A stretch of 64,000 bases of DNA from Hybos culiciformis (taxonomy: Eukaryota > Arthropoda > Insecta > Diptera > Hybotidae): assembly GCA_964007475.1 (NCBI GenBank), contig OZ023275.1:37319381-37383380 (forward strand), read 5' to 3'. The position numbers were made by a program, and so were the translations under genes. Each line of letters begins with the position of its first letter. Position 1 is the first letter of the stretch. The notes under the pieces are model-generated. The model saw only the letters and a list, made by a program, of their open reading frames with translations. It made no database searches and was not told the origin of the DNA. This document shows positions 40,494 through 55,495 of the stretch, piece after piece.

Positions 40494-42275
40494 AAGTTTT
40501 TTTTTAAATTTTGAACGGGTTCATAAGTATATAGCTAAGAAAACTTTTACAATAAAAAATCTATATTTTCATCTGTCAATTTAAGTAAAAATGGATGCTT
40601 AAGTCTACTTTTCAACACAAAAAAAGACGAAAATAAAATTAGTTGTCATCCCTGCCCTTGTGTATAATATGATTGAATCACAAAAATGGGTAGAACTTAG
40701 ATTTATGTCAAAACATATTCAACAACATACATAAATGTGTTCACTGAATTTTAGGCATGAGATTTTTTTTTACTCAAAAATATATACAACATACATATTG
40801 AACATAAATAAGTACAATATTTATTATATTTTTATTTACAAAAATTGTGAAAAGTACATATCAGAGATGACAAAAAATTGAATATATCTACCCACATAGA
40901 TTTTTTTTTTTTGGTATAAAACATTGATTTTATTGACAAGTTAAATAATTTAATATGACAAAAAAAAAATTGTTTTAAAAATAAAGGAAAAACATCTGTA
41001 AGTATTATGTACATAATGTACATTATGTATACAAAAAAAAAATTCCTCATGTAAACCCAAAATTTTGTTTAAATTTATGTTTCAGTTTCAAGGTTCAAAT
41101 AATATTTATTTATACATAGTTCGTACAAAATGATTTTGTCATCTGTTAAAAGTATATCTACCTATATATTAACATTTTAACAATAATTCTTATTTAAAAA
41201 ATAAAATTGTTTTATTTAAACCTTAAACATGACCACATAGTTAATAGATTAAAATAGTTGTGTAAATGAATGTGTATGCAGTGTGTACAATTTTGAAAAA
41301 ATCGATTTTGAAAGTTCCGGAACATAGCAGCACTGTTAATGCGAGACACAGAACAGAACCTATGAGATTCTGTCTCACAAATATATATATATATAAATAA
41401 AATCAGTTAAAAAAAAAGGTTTATTCCCTGATCATCCAATGTTTCCAGATATTATTGACAATATATCTATATACTTGCAAGTATAATATAAAAATTTATT
41501 AAAAAACACAAAACTAATTTCAACATAAATAACCTGAGATTGAAGCATTGCATAAAAAAGGTTAATGTAATATTTATTTTTTATTAAAAATGCTTGATCC
41601 TTTTATTAGCAAAAAAAAAAGGCAAAAAAATTTCCTGTCTTAAATCGAAAATAAAAAAAATAGAAAAAAAAATTTATTACGAAATATTTTTTTGCCCAGA
41701 TTATGTAGTATAAAATAACACCTACGTTTACATTAATGAAAATATTGAAATTTATATTTCCCTTAAAAAAATGATTATATTATAAAATTGGACGTATTTA
41801 ATGGAATTATCGGTAAAGTAAATATTTAGTAAGGGGTTAAAAAAAATAACACAGTCCGAATTAGTTTCATTACCTTGTACACTCAATAATAATAATATTA
41901 TTAATAGCACAAACAAAACATAGGAAGGTACTTTCAAATATTCAAAATAAATATCTATTTTAATTTTAATTTTTTTTTTTTACAAACAAAGTGTCCGAAA
42001 TCTTTTTTTTATTCAAATGATATTTTAAGTCTCGTTGTTAGGTAGTGCATGTTGAAACATTGGTCTATAAATCATTCTGACATTATGAATTAACTAAAAG
42101 ATATTACATTTAGATTGACAACCTGGATTGTTGAAACTTTTCAAAAGAAAAAAAAGAAACGAAAAAAGAAAAAAGAAGTCAATCAATTAAATTAGCATTT
42201 TATATGACTTAGTAAAGAAAATTTAAAATGTAATCCTTCAAATATTTTGAAATTAAAAAGCATAAGAAATATTCA
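40494..42275. other. Intergenic, no feature recognised
   Basis: AT-rich. A small imperfect hairpin at about 41341-41376 (GAGACACAGAA with TTCTGTCTC) is the only structure noticed. Confidence 0.5.
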
Positions 42276-42743
42276 CAGAGTAAACTCTCTATAATGAACG
42301 CTATATGAATAAAACCTGTTTCTAACGTTTTCTTCTCTCAGTTTTAAGAGTTCTGTATCAAGCAAATTCTCTGAAACAATATGTAACAAACATTCTCTGT
42401 ACCGAAATGAAATAAAACTTAGTAAATAATTTATCCTTTCGTTTAATCATTAGATCTGGTTTCTCACAGATTATTTTTGTTTTGGGGGATTTTTTTAGAG
42501 ATTTAAAATGAAAGTTTATTATTTTTCGAGCATAAATTCGCCCACATCGGTCAAAAATACAGATTGAAAAATGAATGAAAAAATGTATCGAATTCCCATA
42601 TTAATAATATTTTCTTAAACGAAATTTCTCATCATTCTCTTTGACGAAATCTATCTTTAAAGAAATTTATAACCATTCGCTGTAAAAAAAATCTCTTAAA
42701 ACAAATTTTTTTTTGGCTGCTACGTTATAGAGAGATTGTACTG
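42276..42743. mobile_element. Decayed pogo/Tigger-like MITE (tentative)
   Basis: The right end reads, as complement, CAGTACAATCTCTCTATAAC; the left reads CAGAGTAAACTCTCTATAAT. Both resemble the CAGT...CTCTATAACG ends of pogo-type Tc1/mariner elements. TA follows the right end, but the left flank is CA rather than TA. Matching CTCTCT/GAGAG and TCTTTAAA blocks are scattered inside. Heavily diverged. Confidence 0.4.
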
Positions 42744-45700
42744 TACTTATCTTTTATAAAATTTCATGTTTTTTTTTTTTTGGGTCTTTTTTTATATTTC
42801 AATTAAATATATTTTCTATTTTTAAAAGATTTGCTCTCATAGAGAACATCAATCATGTGTCCACTACTATATTTCTAAGAGATTTACTTACTTAAATTTG
42901 ATAAAAGTGTATAAAAAATAACTTTTTTTTTTAACATAAAAATTTCTTATTTTCACAAAAAGGTATTCATATAATTTTTGGTCTTAATAAAAAAGAAAAA
43001 ATTAATTTTTACTAAAGAATTTCAATTCATTGACAAGTAGAGATTTCCAGGCCAATGTATAGAAATAAATGTATACAAAATGAGAACGGATTTATTTCCA
43101 GGAACTCGACTTTCACTTCTCGAAATTTCTTATCTTATATAGTCTCGTTACTGATTTCGAAAGATTGAGTAAAAATGCTTCAAATATTTTTCAATATTAG
43201 AATAACAAAAAATTGTATTAGCTTTAATTATTTTACAGGTATAATAAAAATAATTTTATTTATTGCAATATTTAAATTTAAAATTATTTAATTCATATAT
43301 ATTGTGGAAATAAAATTAATTTTTTTTAAAATATAAATAAATTTAAATTTATAACTTTAAAAAATATGAATAATTTTTTTTCTGAATTTTTATTGAGCTT
43401 TTTATGTACTTTTATTAAGACAACTTTATTACACCCACTATATTCGAAAAACAGAATTATTACAAAATTATTACAAAATAATTCCAGGCTTTATTTACTT
43501 TCATAGTATTCGAAAACCAAAAGAAATTTTTTTTTATTAATTTGAATTTTATTTTTTATTTTTTGCTTTGTGTTGTTTGAATTTTGTTTTTTTTAATAAC
43601 TATGTAATATTTCAACAAAAAAAAAAAAACTTTTTGATAAAATATTTATGAAGCAGAAAGTAAACTACTTAAGTGTAAGACAAACTTTTAATAAAAATTG
43701 CTATTAAAATAGAAAACTTTACTTGGTAAAATTTAAAAATGTAGTTAACGAAAGTTTGAAAAAACATAAAATATTATATATTTTTCTATCTTTATATCTC
43801 TACAGAATATATTAATCTCTTTATTCTTGTTGATTTATGAAAACTATCAGCAAAAAAAAAAAAAAAACTTTTTGTATATTCATTTACACTGCTGTAATAT
43901 GGATGGGATATTGGGAACACTTAACTATAATGAAGCTACCGGAAACCTAGGAAATGTCTTTTTAAAAAACAATTATATTATTGAAAAATAATTTTTAAAA
44001 TTACATTATAAGAAATATATATAAAGCTTTATAATTACGTAATAGTACGGCGCTTCGTCGATTAGCTGTATTACGTAACAATATGGACAGATCTTTGATT
44101 TTCTTAGCTTTGTATAAAATTAGAACTATATTTTCAACATTTGGTTATACCAAACCACAAATAGTTGTTTCATCAACTTAACATCAACAGAAAAATAAAA
44201 ATTTTTAAAAAATTATTTGGGCATCAAAAAACTAAATGTGATTAGTTAATGATTTATGACATCTTCACATAAAGTCATGACAAACAGGAAATTAGAATTA
44301 ATATTTTACAATAATTTTCTTAGATCTACGAGGAATTTAACTAATAATTGTTATAAATTGTGTACTGTGTACTCCATACAAATCAAAAATCATCTATTAG
44401 TTGTATTTTTTTAATTATATTCACTTGATCTCTGATGCCCGTGCTACAATATCTACGCTCGACTTAACCATTGATATTGCTGTCAAAAAAATGTACTTTT
44501 AAAAGCATTTTAAATTTTACTAATTTCCTTGTAATTTAATTTTTACAATACAATTTTCCACCTCCGAATAAAACAAAACTTTTTGTCTACACTTAAATGA
44601 AAACAAAAAAAAAGAAAACAAAAAAAAAAGATTCTAAAAATAAAACATAACATTTTAAATTAAGCTGCTGTATAGCTTAAAGGGCGAAATAAAGAAGAAA
44701 AAAAAAAGTAAATAATATTCATAGCCTTGAAAAGTTTTATGCTCTTAAAGTTCTTTGTTTTCTGCGATATAAAAGTTTGAAAAGTTAATTCAATTAAAGA
44801 ACTTTTTTTTTCCAGTTCATTCTTGGACAATGTTTGCATTAGAGAGATATGCATACATTTTTTTTTTCTTAAAAATTTGACATTTAATTGCTATTTTTAT
44901 GAAACCATTATTACTGGGTCGATACACAGGTACAAAGTTTTCAATTAAACCTGAAGAAAATCAAAAATTATTATTAAAAAAAAAATAAAATTCTATAGAT
45001 TCTGTTTTTAATTTTTTTTTTTTTTCTTTAATTTTTAATAAATCGGTGAAATATATAAATATAGAATTGTTTATATTACAAACGAAAAAAACCGCAGACT
45101 AAATTATAACGATTTTAATAAAAATATAATTTTATCGAGCATATAATTTTAACGCAATTATTTTTTCTATCAATTGTGGTTTACTAAAAATGACAATATT
45201 ATAGACATACAGGCTTATTAAAATAAGATTTTGAAACAGAAATTTAATAAAATTCGATTTAAGTTAATTCGATAGATTACTTTAATACATATAAAACTTT
45301 TTACAATAATTTATCTTTAAGAATAGTGTCGAAATAAATAAGAATAAAGTTTAAAAATGTTTTATTCAGTTATCTACATTTTTCAGGCATCCAACATTTA
45401 ATTAGGTACATGGTTCAATGGGATAATTTCTTATAATAAAAAAATTAAAAGATTTTTAGGAAAATTATCTGATAATGTTTATTTATTGGAATTATCAATC
45501 AATTTTAGTGAATAAAAGATTTAATGAATTTTGTAATTATATATTATTTGTTTTCAATTAGTTAATAAGCGGAATAATAAAATAAAATTCCTGGTTGAAA
45601 AACTTAGAATACTAAATTAATGAGTCTCTCTATTGAAGCAACCGTACTTTGCATTATTGGTATCTTTTGATATTCCTCATTTGATGCTTAACATGAACAT

Positions 45701-48700
45701 ATAACCAAAATAAACGAATTTGTTATATTCTTTGAAGAATGGCAAATAAATTTACACAATCTAGTGAAATATTCTTAAACTGCAGTTTAGAATTTTAATA
45801 ATTTAGTACTCTCGACAATACACATTGATCTGTTTTGTCAATTTTGTCAATACTATGCATAAACATAACTATCGTATATTCATTTTATTCTCAAAACATT
45901 TAAGCATTTTTATATATTTCAACAAAATATTTTGAATAAAATTTAGAACTTCAATATTATTGATTGTTATTTACATCCACAAACATATTTTATTTTTATA
46001 TTCTTCTTTTATATCGAATAATAATTTGAAGTTGTTGTATAAAATTTCTCAAGGGTTTAATTTTTTTTTAAATTCACCTTCTTACTTCGAGTGTTTATTT
46101 TTCAAGCTTATCAAATTAATTCAAAAAGTTTTTGTTTTTTTATTTATAATAAATATTTAAATTACCAACATTGCGACCATAATATTAAAATATTTATGTT
46201 AAGAAACAATAATAATGTTGTTAGAAAATTTCAAGAGAATATTTATATTTGAAGGACTTAAAAATTATATATGAAATTAACATTGGCTATCATTGAAAAT
46301 TCGATATAGGAAGTTAAAAATAATTGGACGATAACCATTCTATGTACACTGAGTAATATATTATCAAAAGCGTAAAGATATACGATTTTCCTTTAAAGTT
46401 TAAACGAACTAAATGTATTACATTTCAGTTGTATACCATATAAAAATTCAACAAAACACTTGACGTACAATGACGACAACCTGAATCATTAATTTTAAAA
46501 ATAATTTACTTTAATGAAGAACATGGAATAATACACAATCGGTGAAGAAATATTAAAAATTAAAAATTAATTTCATTCTTTTCTTTAGAATTTTAATTTA
46601 ATGTTAACTTACTAATCTTTGTGTATAAAATATATTTGAAAGAAGAAAACAAGATAAGTAAAAACAAAATTTTATTTATTCTGATTCCATTTTTAATTAA
46701 TTCAAAAGCTATAAATTAACTTTTTCTTATTTATAATCTTTTTTACTTTATATTTTCTTTTTGTTCTTAAGTTTCTCGTTATGGTACAATAATTTCCCAT
46801 CCTTACCGTACTGAAATGGTTTAAAAAATCTAGTAATAACAGAGTATTTATTATTTATAAATTTTAAGTTAGAATAAAATGAAGAGCTTTATAAGAATAT
46901 TAAAACTTTGGAAAGTAAAAAATTTATTTTACAAGGAAAAAAATTATATCATTTTATTTGACCGTATTTGATTTTCCAAGAAATGTATTCTATTCATTCA
47001 AGCATCATTTTTCAAGAAATGGAAGAAGTTTAATTTTAAGTGTAAACTTTCAAGTTAGTAAATAGTAATGTTTAATGACTATGCCTCATCATATACAACA
47101 AATGTCACAATTTTTAAATATTTTATAAATTAAGTAGTTTTGTTTTTAAAAGCTTATATTCTGAAAATGTAAAAAATCTTAAACAAATTATAATTTATTA
47201 ATATTTAAAACTTGTTTTATTGAACTCATCTAAGTTCTAAATTGTACATTACTTATATTCTTTGAAGTAAGCTATAAACAGATATGCTTTTTAATATCTC
47301 TAACTATATTGATATTCATACCTACATAATATGATACATTATATGTAATAATTAGAATCTAGGTAGAGTATATGTATATATATACAATAAACATATTTTC
47401 TTTAAATTCAAATTCTTTGAAAATAAAAAGTCGTGATTAAATTTAAATTTGACTAATATTATTCAAAAATACTTAAAAATAATATTTGTCTATCGACTGT
47501 TATTGTTTATAAGAAAATTTAAATAGATTTTCAAAAAATATATATTATCTCTTGAATGCTAACACTACCTATGTACGAAGAAAATGTTTCTGTTTATCAT
47601 TTTATTTTATATTTTCTCTAAAAATAATTTGATATCTACTTTCTGTTTATCTATTTTCCTTTAATTATTTGAAAAAAATTTCATTGCAACTAATTTAAGT
47701 ATTTATCGCTAACTTACCTTCTAGAATTTCACATAACAACCTTTTTTTTTAAATTTAGCGTGAAAACTTTATAACTATTCTATTTTATACTATTCAATTC
47801 TTTCAAATTATTATATTTATTGATTATATATATTAATTTTTTTTTATAGAATCGTAATCTGTATATACTATATTATTGTCTATTTAATAGAACTATTTCA
47901 TATGCATTTTTAATCGAAGGATATAAAAGAAATTGCTAATGATTTTGATTAAAATTTTCACACTTGGTACCCTGGAAATGTGATATCTGTGTTATATTAT
48001 AATTAATTCTAGAAAAAGTAATTGTTTTTAATTTTGTTTTAATTAAAATTTTGGTCTTCAGTTTATGAGATCGAATCTGGGTGCGAGAATCATATAAAAA
48101 GATCAAAACCTGCCCTTCTAAAAACAAACTGTAATTCTTAGAGAAAATTTATTTAAAACCATGTAATAAACATAATATAATTTGAATTTATTCATAATTT
48201 TCCTTAAAATATTTTCCATTGAGTAGAATTCTAAAAAACAAAATTCAGATTTCAAGTAATTCAACAAACTGCATTTCAGTATTCTTATCGATTGGACAAA
48301 AAGGCTTAAATATTTTATGACTAATAGATTGAATACTTTATTTTAATAGTCACTTAACATATAAAATATACATACGTGCCCAAATACATTTAAATATATC
48401 TTTCAAAATTATTATTATTAGATCGTAATATACAGAATACTTTATTAATAAGATTTATATACAAAAGTTTATGAAAATTTCTTTGTGGTTGGGACATGCT
48501 AAATTGAAAACAAAAGTTAAAAAATTAATTTCAAAATAGAATAAAATTTCAAAAAAAAAGGATAGATATTTAGGATAACAACAAAAAACAAAAACCATAA
48601 TTTTTAATTCTCCAGATAAAACCTTTAAAGATAATGCTTTGAATAATTAATTTAAAATTAATGAATTAACTTTATTCAAATGAAAACCAAGTGAGTTTCA

Positions 48701-50669
48701 ATAAAAAACAAAAAAGAATAAAATTAAATTTACCCTGAAATTTATTTGACTGGAAATATCCATCGTACATAATAACGAAAAATTTTGAGAAAATCAAAAT
48801 AGGCTGTTTGAATTCATTACAGAACAATAACACTATGCTAATATTTATACTGAAATGAAGAAACATTTTTTTTGAATCAAATTCAATTAAATCTTTTCTC
48901 GTTGCTCGAAAACTGATGTGGAATGATTTTGATTTGATTTGAAATCATTTTAATTCTATTAATTTAAAATTATGTTTTTTTTTTCATATAATAGTTTTAT
49001 TTTCTAGTGAAAATTTTACATTTTAATGTAATTACCTTAACTTTTTTGACTAACACAGGTTAACCAAATCGCATTATTTGCTATTGCTTTACACAAAAAA
49101 AAATTATTCAGAGGGTGAATATTATCATTTTATTACATATTGCATTTTTTTTATGTAGATACATTTTACGTATGTATTAAAATCTTATATGCAACCACAA
49201 AGTTTTGTAAAAATGATAAAAATGAAGTCTTTAATATTGCATTTTTTGATGAAATCACTAAAAAAACAAAAACTTACTTAACTTAGATATACATTTATAT
49301 TTATATACATAAAATTGTACACATAGTACAACTTTAACAAAAATAGACAAATTTTCAAATTAAAACCAATGAACCCTAATTTATTTATATTGGTTATATT
49401 GTCAAACTTCAAACAGAGTTTTGAACAATTTTTCAAACCTCGAACTTATCAGTCTTATTAGCTTCCTAACATTGTTTCATGCTTCAATAATAAATCTCTC
49501 AATTTAGGAATCAACTTATACTACTTACTTACATATATGTTTGATTATATCGGTAAACATTTGGAATGTGTCTTAAATCTGGATCATTTGTAGAACTTGA
49601 AGTAAGAACTTCGTACTTCGTCCTATTTACTCAAACCATCCATTTTCGAATAACTTGAGAAAATTTTAAGTAAAAAATTCAACTTGTTCGAATTAGTATA
49701 GAGAAAAAAAAACCGCTAAGTAAAGCTTATGTATAACCTTAATAATTCCTTATCGTACTATGCTTCCAAAAAGTAGATAATAAATATTTCACGAGGGTAC
49801 TGTATTTATTTAAGCTTTTTATTTTTTCCAAAAAAAAAATTGAAATCCTCTAGTGTAGTGAATGCATTCAAACATATGACCATATTCATTAGAAAAAGTA
49901 AAATATTTGGATAACTTTCTATTTTCATTTATTCAGTATAGTATATCGAAGTGGTATAAGACTTTTTTTTGTTAAACATTTTGTTAAAATGTCACTAAAC
50001 TCACGTTTCGAATTATTTCATTTTTTTTTTTTAAACATACACATACACATACCATAAATAAATTAATTCAAAAAAAAAAATCACTTTGTAGACACATGCT
50101 GACCTCATTTTAAAACCATAATTTTATCTAAAAAGTTCTCTTCTTTTTTTGTTTTTTTTTTTTGAAACATAAAAGTTATAATTTTCAGAATAGTCTTATA
50201 GTACGTGAATGGAAACATTATTAAGTTTTTATTTTATTTTCTTATTTTTTTAAATTAGATTAACATTGGGAATATAAAATGCACTCAAAAATTGCGTGAC
50301 TTTGTGATTATGTTTTAATTTAATTCGTTTATTTAGACATTTGAGATTTATAAACCTTAAATGGAAAGGATAATTACTTCCAGTTCACATAATTAATAGT
50401 TGTTATAATTGAAAATTACAATTTAATACGCTTTTTGTCAACATACTTACTTCATAATTTTTTTGGAAACGTATTTTAATGTAATATAATAATATTTAAT
50501 GTTTGCATACACGTATATAATTTTAGAATCTTAAAAAAATAAGTTTCGCAGTTGCGTTCTTTTATTTAGGCATTCGTCGATCGAAATTAGACAGTTTAAT
50601 AGTTTTTAGTATTTTATTCTCGGACGGTTAGAAGAACTAAAATCATATAATCATAAATATACATTATAA
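42744..50669. other. Intergenic, low complexity
   Basis: The largest stretch without a named element. It has A runs at 43615-43630 and 43853-43867, and a small inverted repeat TTACGTAATA/TATTACGTAA at 44035-44078. No gene recognised on either strand; open frames are at most 66 codons. Confidence 0.55.
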
Positions 50670-51145
50670 CACGGTAAAAAAAAAAGTCTTTTTTACTATT
50701 TAAGGTGTAGCCGGCGGGTACGTAGGAATATTTTAAAATTATTAAAATTAAAGTTAATTTAAAATAGTGTAAAAAGGAAACGAAAAAAATGCACATTTGA
50801 CAATATAGTTGTTAATTATTACTTCAATTTGTACAAAATTGTGCAATTATTTATTAAGAGTTACCAAAAATAGATTAGAACAGGAAAATGAAACGTGTGA
50901 AATGTGTTTTACGCTTTTTCAGTTTTAAATTAGATAAAAAAATTAGTAAAATATATTAATAATGTTGTAATTATTTCCCTTATTTTGGTAAAATAATTTT
51001 TTAACTAAATGAAAATTATTAATTACTAAAAAAAGAAAAAACGTTATAATTATAAATTAAAAACAACACAAAAATGTGTAAAACGAGTTCACACTTTTTT
51101 CGGTGTAGAAAAAAGAGTAAAAAACGCACAATTTTTTTTACCGTG
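50670..51145. mobile_element. TIR element, 476 bp, CACGGTAAAAAAA ends
   Basis: It begins CACGGTAAAAAAAA and ends with the exact complement; a TTTTTTACT block follows in both arms. AA flanks both ends rather than TA. The interior contains several GTGTAAAA/TTTTACGC-type short repeats and a small GC-rich patch at 50709-50722. It resembles the termini of the two elements at 55.5 and 57.2 kb. Confidence 0.55.
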
Positions 51146-54100
51146 AATGTATAAGCCCAGTTCTTTTATATGTATTTGTTTAAGGTTGTGCAAAAATCTT
51201 GATTTAACAGAGTAGTTTTAAGTTTCCTTGAGGGCTCAAAAAATTATTCTATATTTTTTAATAATTTCTTTAGCTTACAAAATATAAAACGAACTATTGT
51301 TGGCTAAAAGACTACAAAAAATTAGGGTTTAAATTTTATTTTAATAAAAATTTGGTTTACAAATTTTATCTTTTATGTAAAATTTTCTATTTTTATTAAA
51401 AAACGTTATGCTTATATTTCATCTTATCGAGAAATTATTATTGTTTTTTTTTTGTACAAGTTTTATAGATGGAAATTAATTACAAAAAAAAACATAAAAA
51501 TTAAAAAAAAAAAAAAACTTTTCAAACTATCATTAATAAATTTTTTCTACTACTTTTTAATTAAAAATAATTTTTATTTGCATTTTCAATTGGTTTTTTG
51601 GTTTTTTTTTACTTAGAATATGCATTCTATATATATGCATTGTATATATAACTTTTATATAGTGGCTTAGAATCCAAGGAAATAATATACAGAGTAAATT
51701 AACTTACCGATAAAATAGATTTAAAAAAGTTAAAAAAAAATAATTAAATGATAAAGTGGATAGAAGCTTCTTAAGTATGAAAAAAATAATACCTAATTCA
51801 ATTTATAAAAAACTAATATTTTGTCTGTTACGTTTAATCTGTTACGTCCAGAGTATTCACTGAATCCACCGAATGACTAAAAATTAGATCAAAAGAAAAT
51901 TTTCTCGGAACTTATTATTTTTATTTTCTTTTTCGGTTTAAATACAGTATTTACCAAACATTATAATCATTTAATAACGTTTCATTATTTCAAGGAAAAT
52001 TTTAATAAAAGTATTTTCATTTCTTTAAAAAATTCAAATTATTACATTCGAAAATCGCACGATTCTCATAATTTACTGACCTTCATTTATGTATTAAGCA
52101 TAATAAAAATAAACCAAAACCTGAATTTTCTGGAAAAAGAAATATCTAATATACCACAAGTGTAATTTTTCTCAACATATAATTATGTACTCAACATAAA
52201 CTATTATGTACAAGAAAAATTTATGTACAAAATTATTACACAGTCATGTTCTCAACGATGAACAATCCATCTTCACTCAATTGAAAATTGTTTATTATTC
52301 TAGTCGATTACTTGGTACTATGTAACTTTTTTATCCAGGGCCTGTAAACTCTACTACTAGAGTTCAGAAAACATGTTTGAAAATTGGGAACATCCTATTT
52401 TTATGAAAATAAAAATACGCATTTAATATACTTTTTTTTTCTTTCAAAGACCTAATTTATACATTTTTATTCCATAGAGTCTGTTATAATTTAAATTTGT
52501 TAAAAAAAATGTACAATATAAACGTATAAAATACGTAATAAAACATAAAATTTATACAATTTTAAGTTTCTTTCAGATATTGAGGATGTATGTAGTAGCT
52601 AGTAGGTCATATATTTTAATTTTTATTATAAATTTTTTGAATTATTATGGTTTATCTTTAAATTTATGTCTCAGATTCTTTGAAAGTTTCTAATTTAAGC
52701 ACGCCGAAATAATGAGCAATAAATTATGCATAAACATATTTAACAAAAAAAATTATGATTTAATATTCTTAATACATACATATATGTAATTTAAACCATA
52801 ATAAAACTTTTTAAATTAGTTTCCAAAGTATTCGGCATAACCACATTAAAAAAAGGAAAAAAAATAAGCCCCCTGTGAGCAGAAGTTTCTTGAATTATAT
52901 ATTTTACAAAGTTAAACAAAAAAAAATTTTTTTTGAAAGCTTTTGATAATATTTTCATCGTTGTTAGGAAACAAAGTGTAACAAAAAATAACGTCACATC
53001 AGTATACTGTATTTAATCATTAATATTATTAAATCATTAATATTACATAATAACATAAAGTCATAAAATTGTAACACATGATTTATATTATACACAATTT
53101 AATATTGAATTATATGTTAAAATTTATTATTCGGAAAGCTATAATGAAGTCATGAATATGGAATATTAAAAATTATTTTGTTTAAGTTGTTTTATTAGCA
53201 ACTGAACCGAGAAAAAAATTAATAAGATTTTAATTAATTAAGGAAAATAATATGTAATTATTAACATAAACAACTCTCTATCAAAAAACTTCTGAGTAAT
53301 TAACTGAATGATCATATGAAAGTCATATAACGAAGCTGTTGTAACTAATAAAAAATTATTCATCATTATAATAAACATTAATAAAGAAATTTGAGAAATA
53401 TTATTTTCCTAGTATGTACTCATAAGCTATACTCACTTGATGCACAAATATTGTGTACTAACTAAACTTGTAGATATAAGCAGATAATAAGTAATGTAAA
53501 ATAAAATTATTATTATTGCTATCAGCTGACTAAAGCACGAGAATTTAATTATCAAATTTTAAAATTTTTTTTTCATTATCAATAAAAAATTGTATGTATA
53601 CCTTATGTAATGATTTGGAAATAGCTGTCTTTTGTTTTTCATAAAAAATAAAGAAAACTTTATAATTCTTTGCCATTCCAATTATTAAAAATGTTAATAC
53701 AAAACGTTAACATACAGCAGATTCATCATAAAACATTTTTTACTTATAAATACATTAAAAACAATATGTCTTTACTTATTTAATAAATTCATCCTGGAAT
53801 TTTTTCGACACTACTAACTTTAATAATTTTATTGGTTTGATTGATTTAGGAATAATAACTATCTGTAATGTACATAATTTACAAGCAAAACATTATGTAA
53901 TAATATAATATTCCTATTTTCGTACCGATTATTCGATATTAATATTAAAAAACAACACATTAACAAAAATTCTTGGTTTTAAACCGTCAATTTTATTCAT
54001 CGGTACGCTGTGCTTTTTTAATAAACATTGATTGTGCCATATTCCAATCATACATTATTTAGTACACGAATAAACTTTAGAAGAAGCATCATTGTGAATA

Positions 54101-55495
54101 TTCATTCTATGTTTATCAATCAAATAAATAGCTAAATTTTATGATTATCAATTTTATTTTTAAATCAAGGTACAGGAGTCTATAGTTATCTTTACCATAT
54201 TACATTATTTTACCATTTGTTTATTTAATTAAATTCTTTATATATATAGAATGTGTATATATAGAATATTTTATTATATCTTTAAATGTTTCTAATATTT
54301 TGTTCTTTCCTGCATTATTTTTTTTGTGTTGTTTAGAAAACTGATTGCTTTTAATTTTGATTGCAATATAAATATAATATACAATACATTTGTACGTTTT
54401 AAGATTGAAATAATGTAATAAATAAATTTAAGAGAACAAATATTTAATCAAAATTTTAATATAAAATTTCTCAAAAATTATAGATTCTAAACATATAAAT
54501 ATTATTTAATTTTCATAAATTAAAGCAACGCTACCATTCATTAACATTATATAGATATTCAATTTTGTCTTTTCACATTCCATTTAAATTTTGCAATTAA
54601 GTTTTAATAGAAGTCTTCATTTAATAGCAAATGCAAGATTTTCATCTTACTGCCACAAAATAAGTCCAGTGTTAGTTATAATCTTTTTGCTTAATTTTGT
54701 ATATCTGATTTTCCTACAAGTTTTATTTCAGTATGCACCTTCAGTTTGCATAAGAAAAATCAATATATATACTTTCTTTAGCATGAATGAAATAAAACTT
54801 CTACATTTTTCTTTAATTTTTTAAAACTTTGAAATTTAAATGTAATTGTTTTTAATTGTTATGAGAATGTTGTTCATTCAGAAAAACAAATAACAAACAC
54901 ATTATTCTCATTTTTCTTCTCAACAAAATACACATAAAAATGTTTTCGGAACCGTAAATTCCATGTAATGAAATAATAAAAAAAAAAACTTTTTACAATT
55001 TATTTTTATTTTATTTTTTAGAAATGGAATCTGTTTTTTTTTATCTAAAAAAAAATCAAACCAAAAATGAAATCGGAATAAATATAATAAAAAAAAAAAA
55101 AAAGGAATATCTTTTTCGCACTTAAAATCAAATTTTAGGGAAATAAAAGGCTTTTTAGATTCAGATCCTTCAAATAAAAAATAAAATAAAAAATTTGCAG
55201 AAAAAATATGATTTTGCTTTTTTGTTATTAGTTTATTGTTATGATTGTGTTTTTGTATTATTTCGAGCAGAACATAAAAAAAATGTTCATAGTATGAAAG
55301 CCAGTTAGTTCATTAAGCTTTGCCAATAAAATATGTTATCCTAAACAGAACATAACAATTTGGAAAAATCCATGGGTTCAATTTAATAAGATGAAAAATT
55401 TTTTTTTTTTAATAATAAACTTCTACAAAAATGTCAATTTATAAAAAGCATATCACGTAGTAAACTGGAGAGAAGTTCCTTGGCAAGTATACACA
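51146..55495. other. Intergenic, low complexity
   Basis: A-rich runs at 51485-51520 and 54975-55105. No repeat pair, RNA or gene recognised. Confidence 0.55.

Noticed and set aside
44035..44078. Inverted repeat TTACGTAATA / TATTACGTAA
   Set aside because: Short arms with mismatches beyond 10 bp and no flanking duplication; could be chance.
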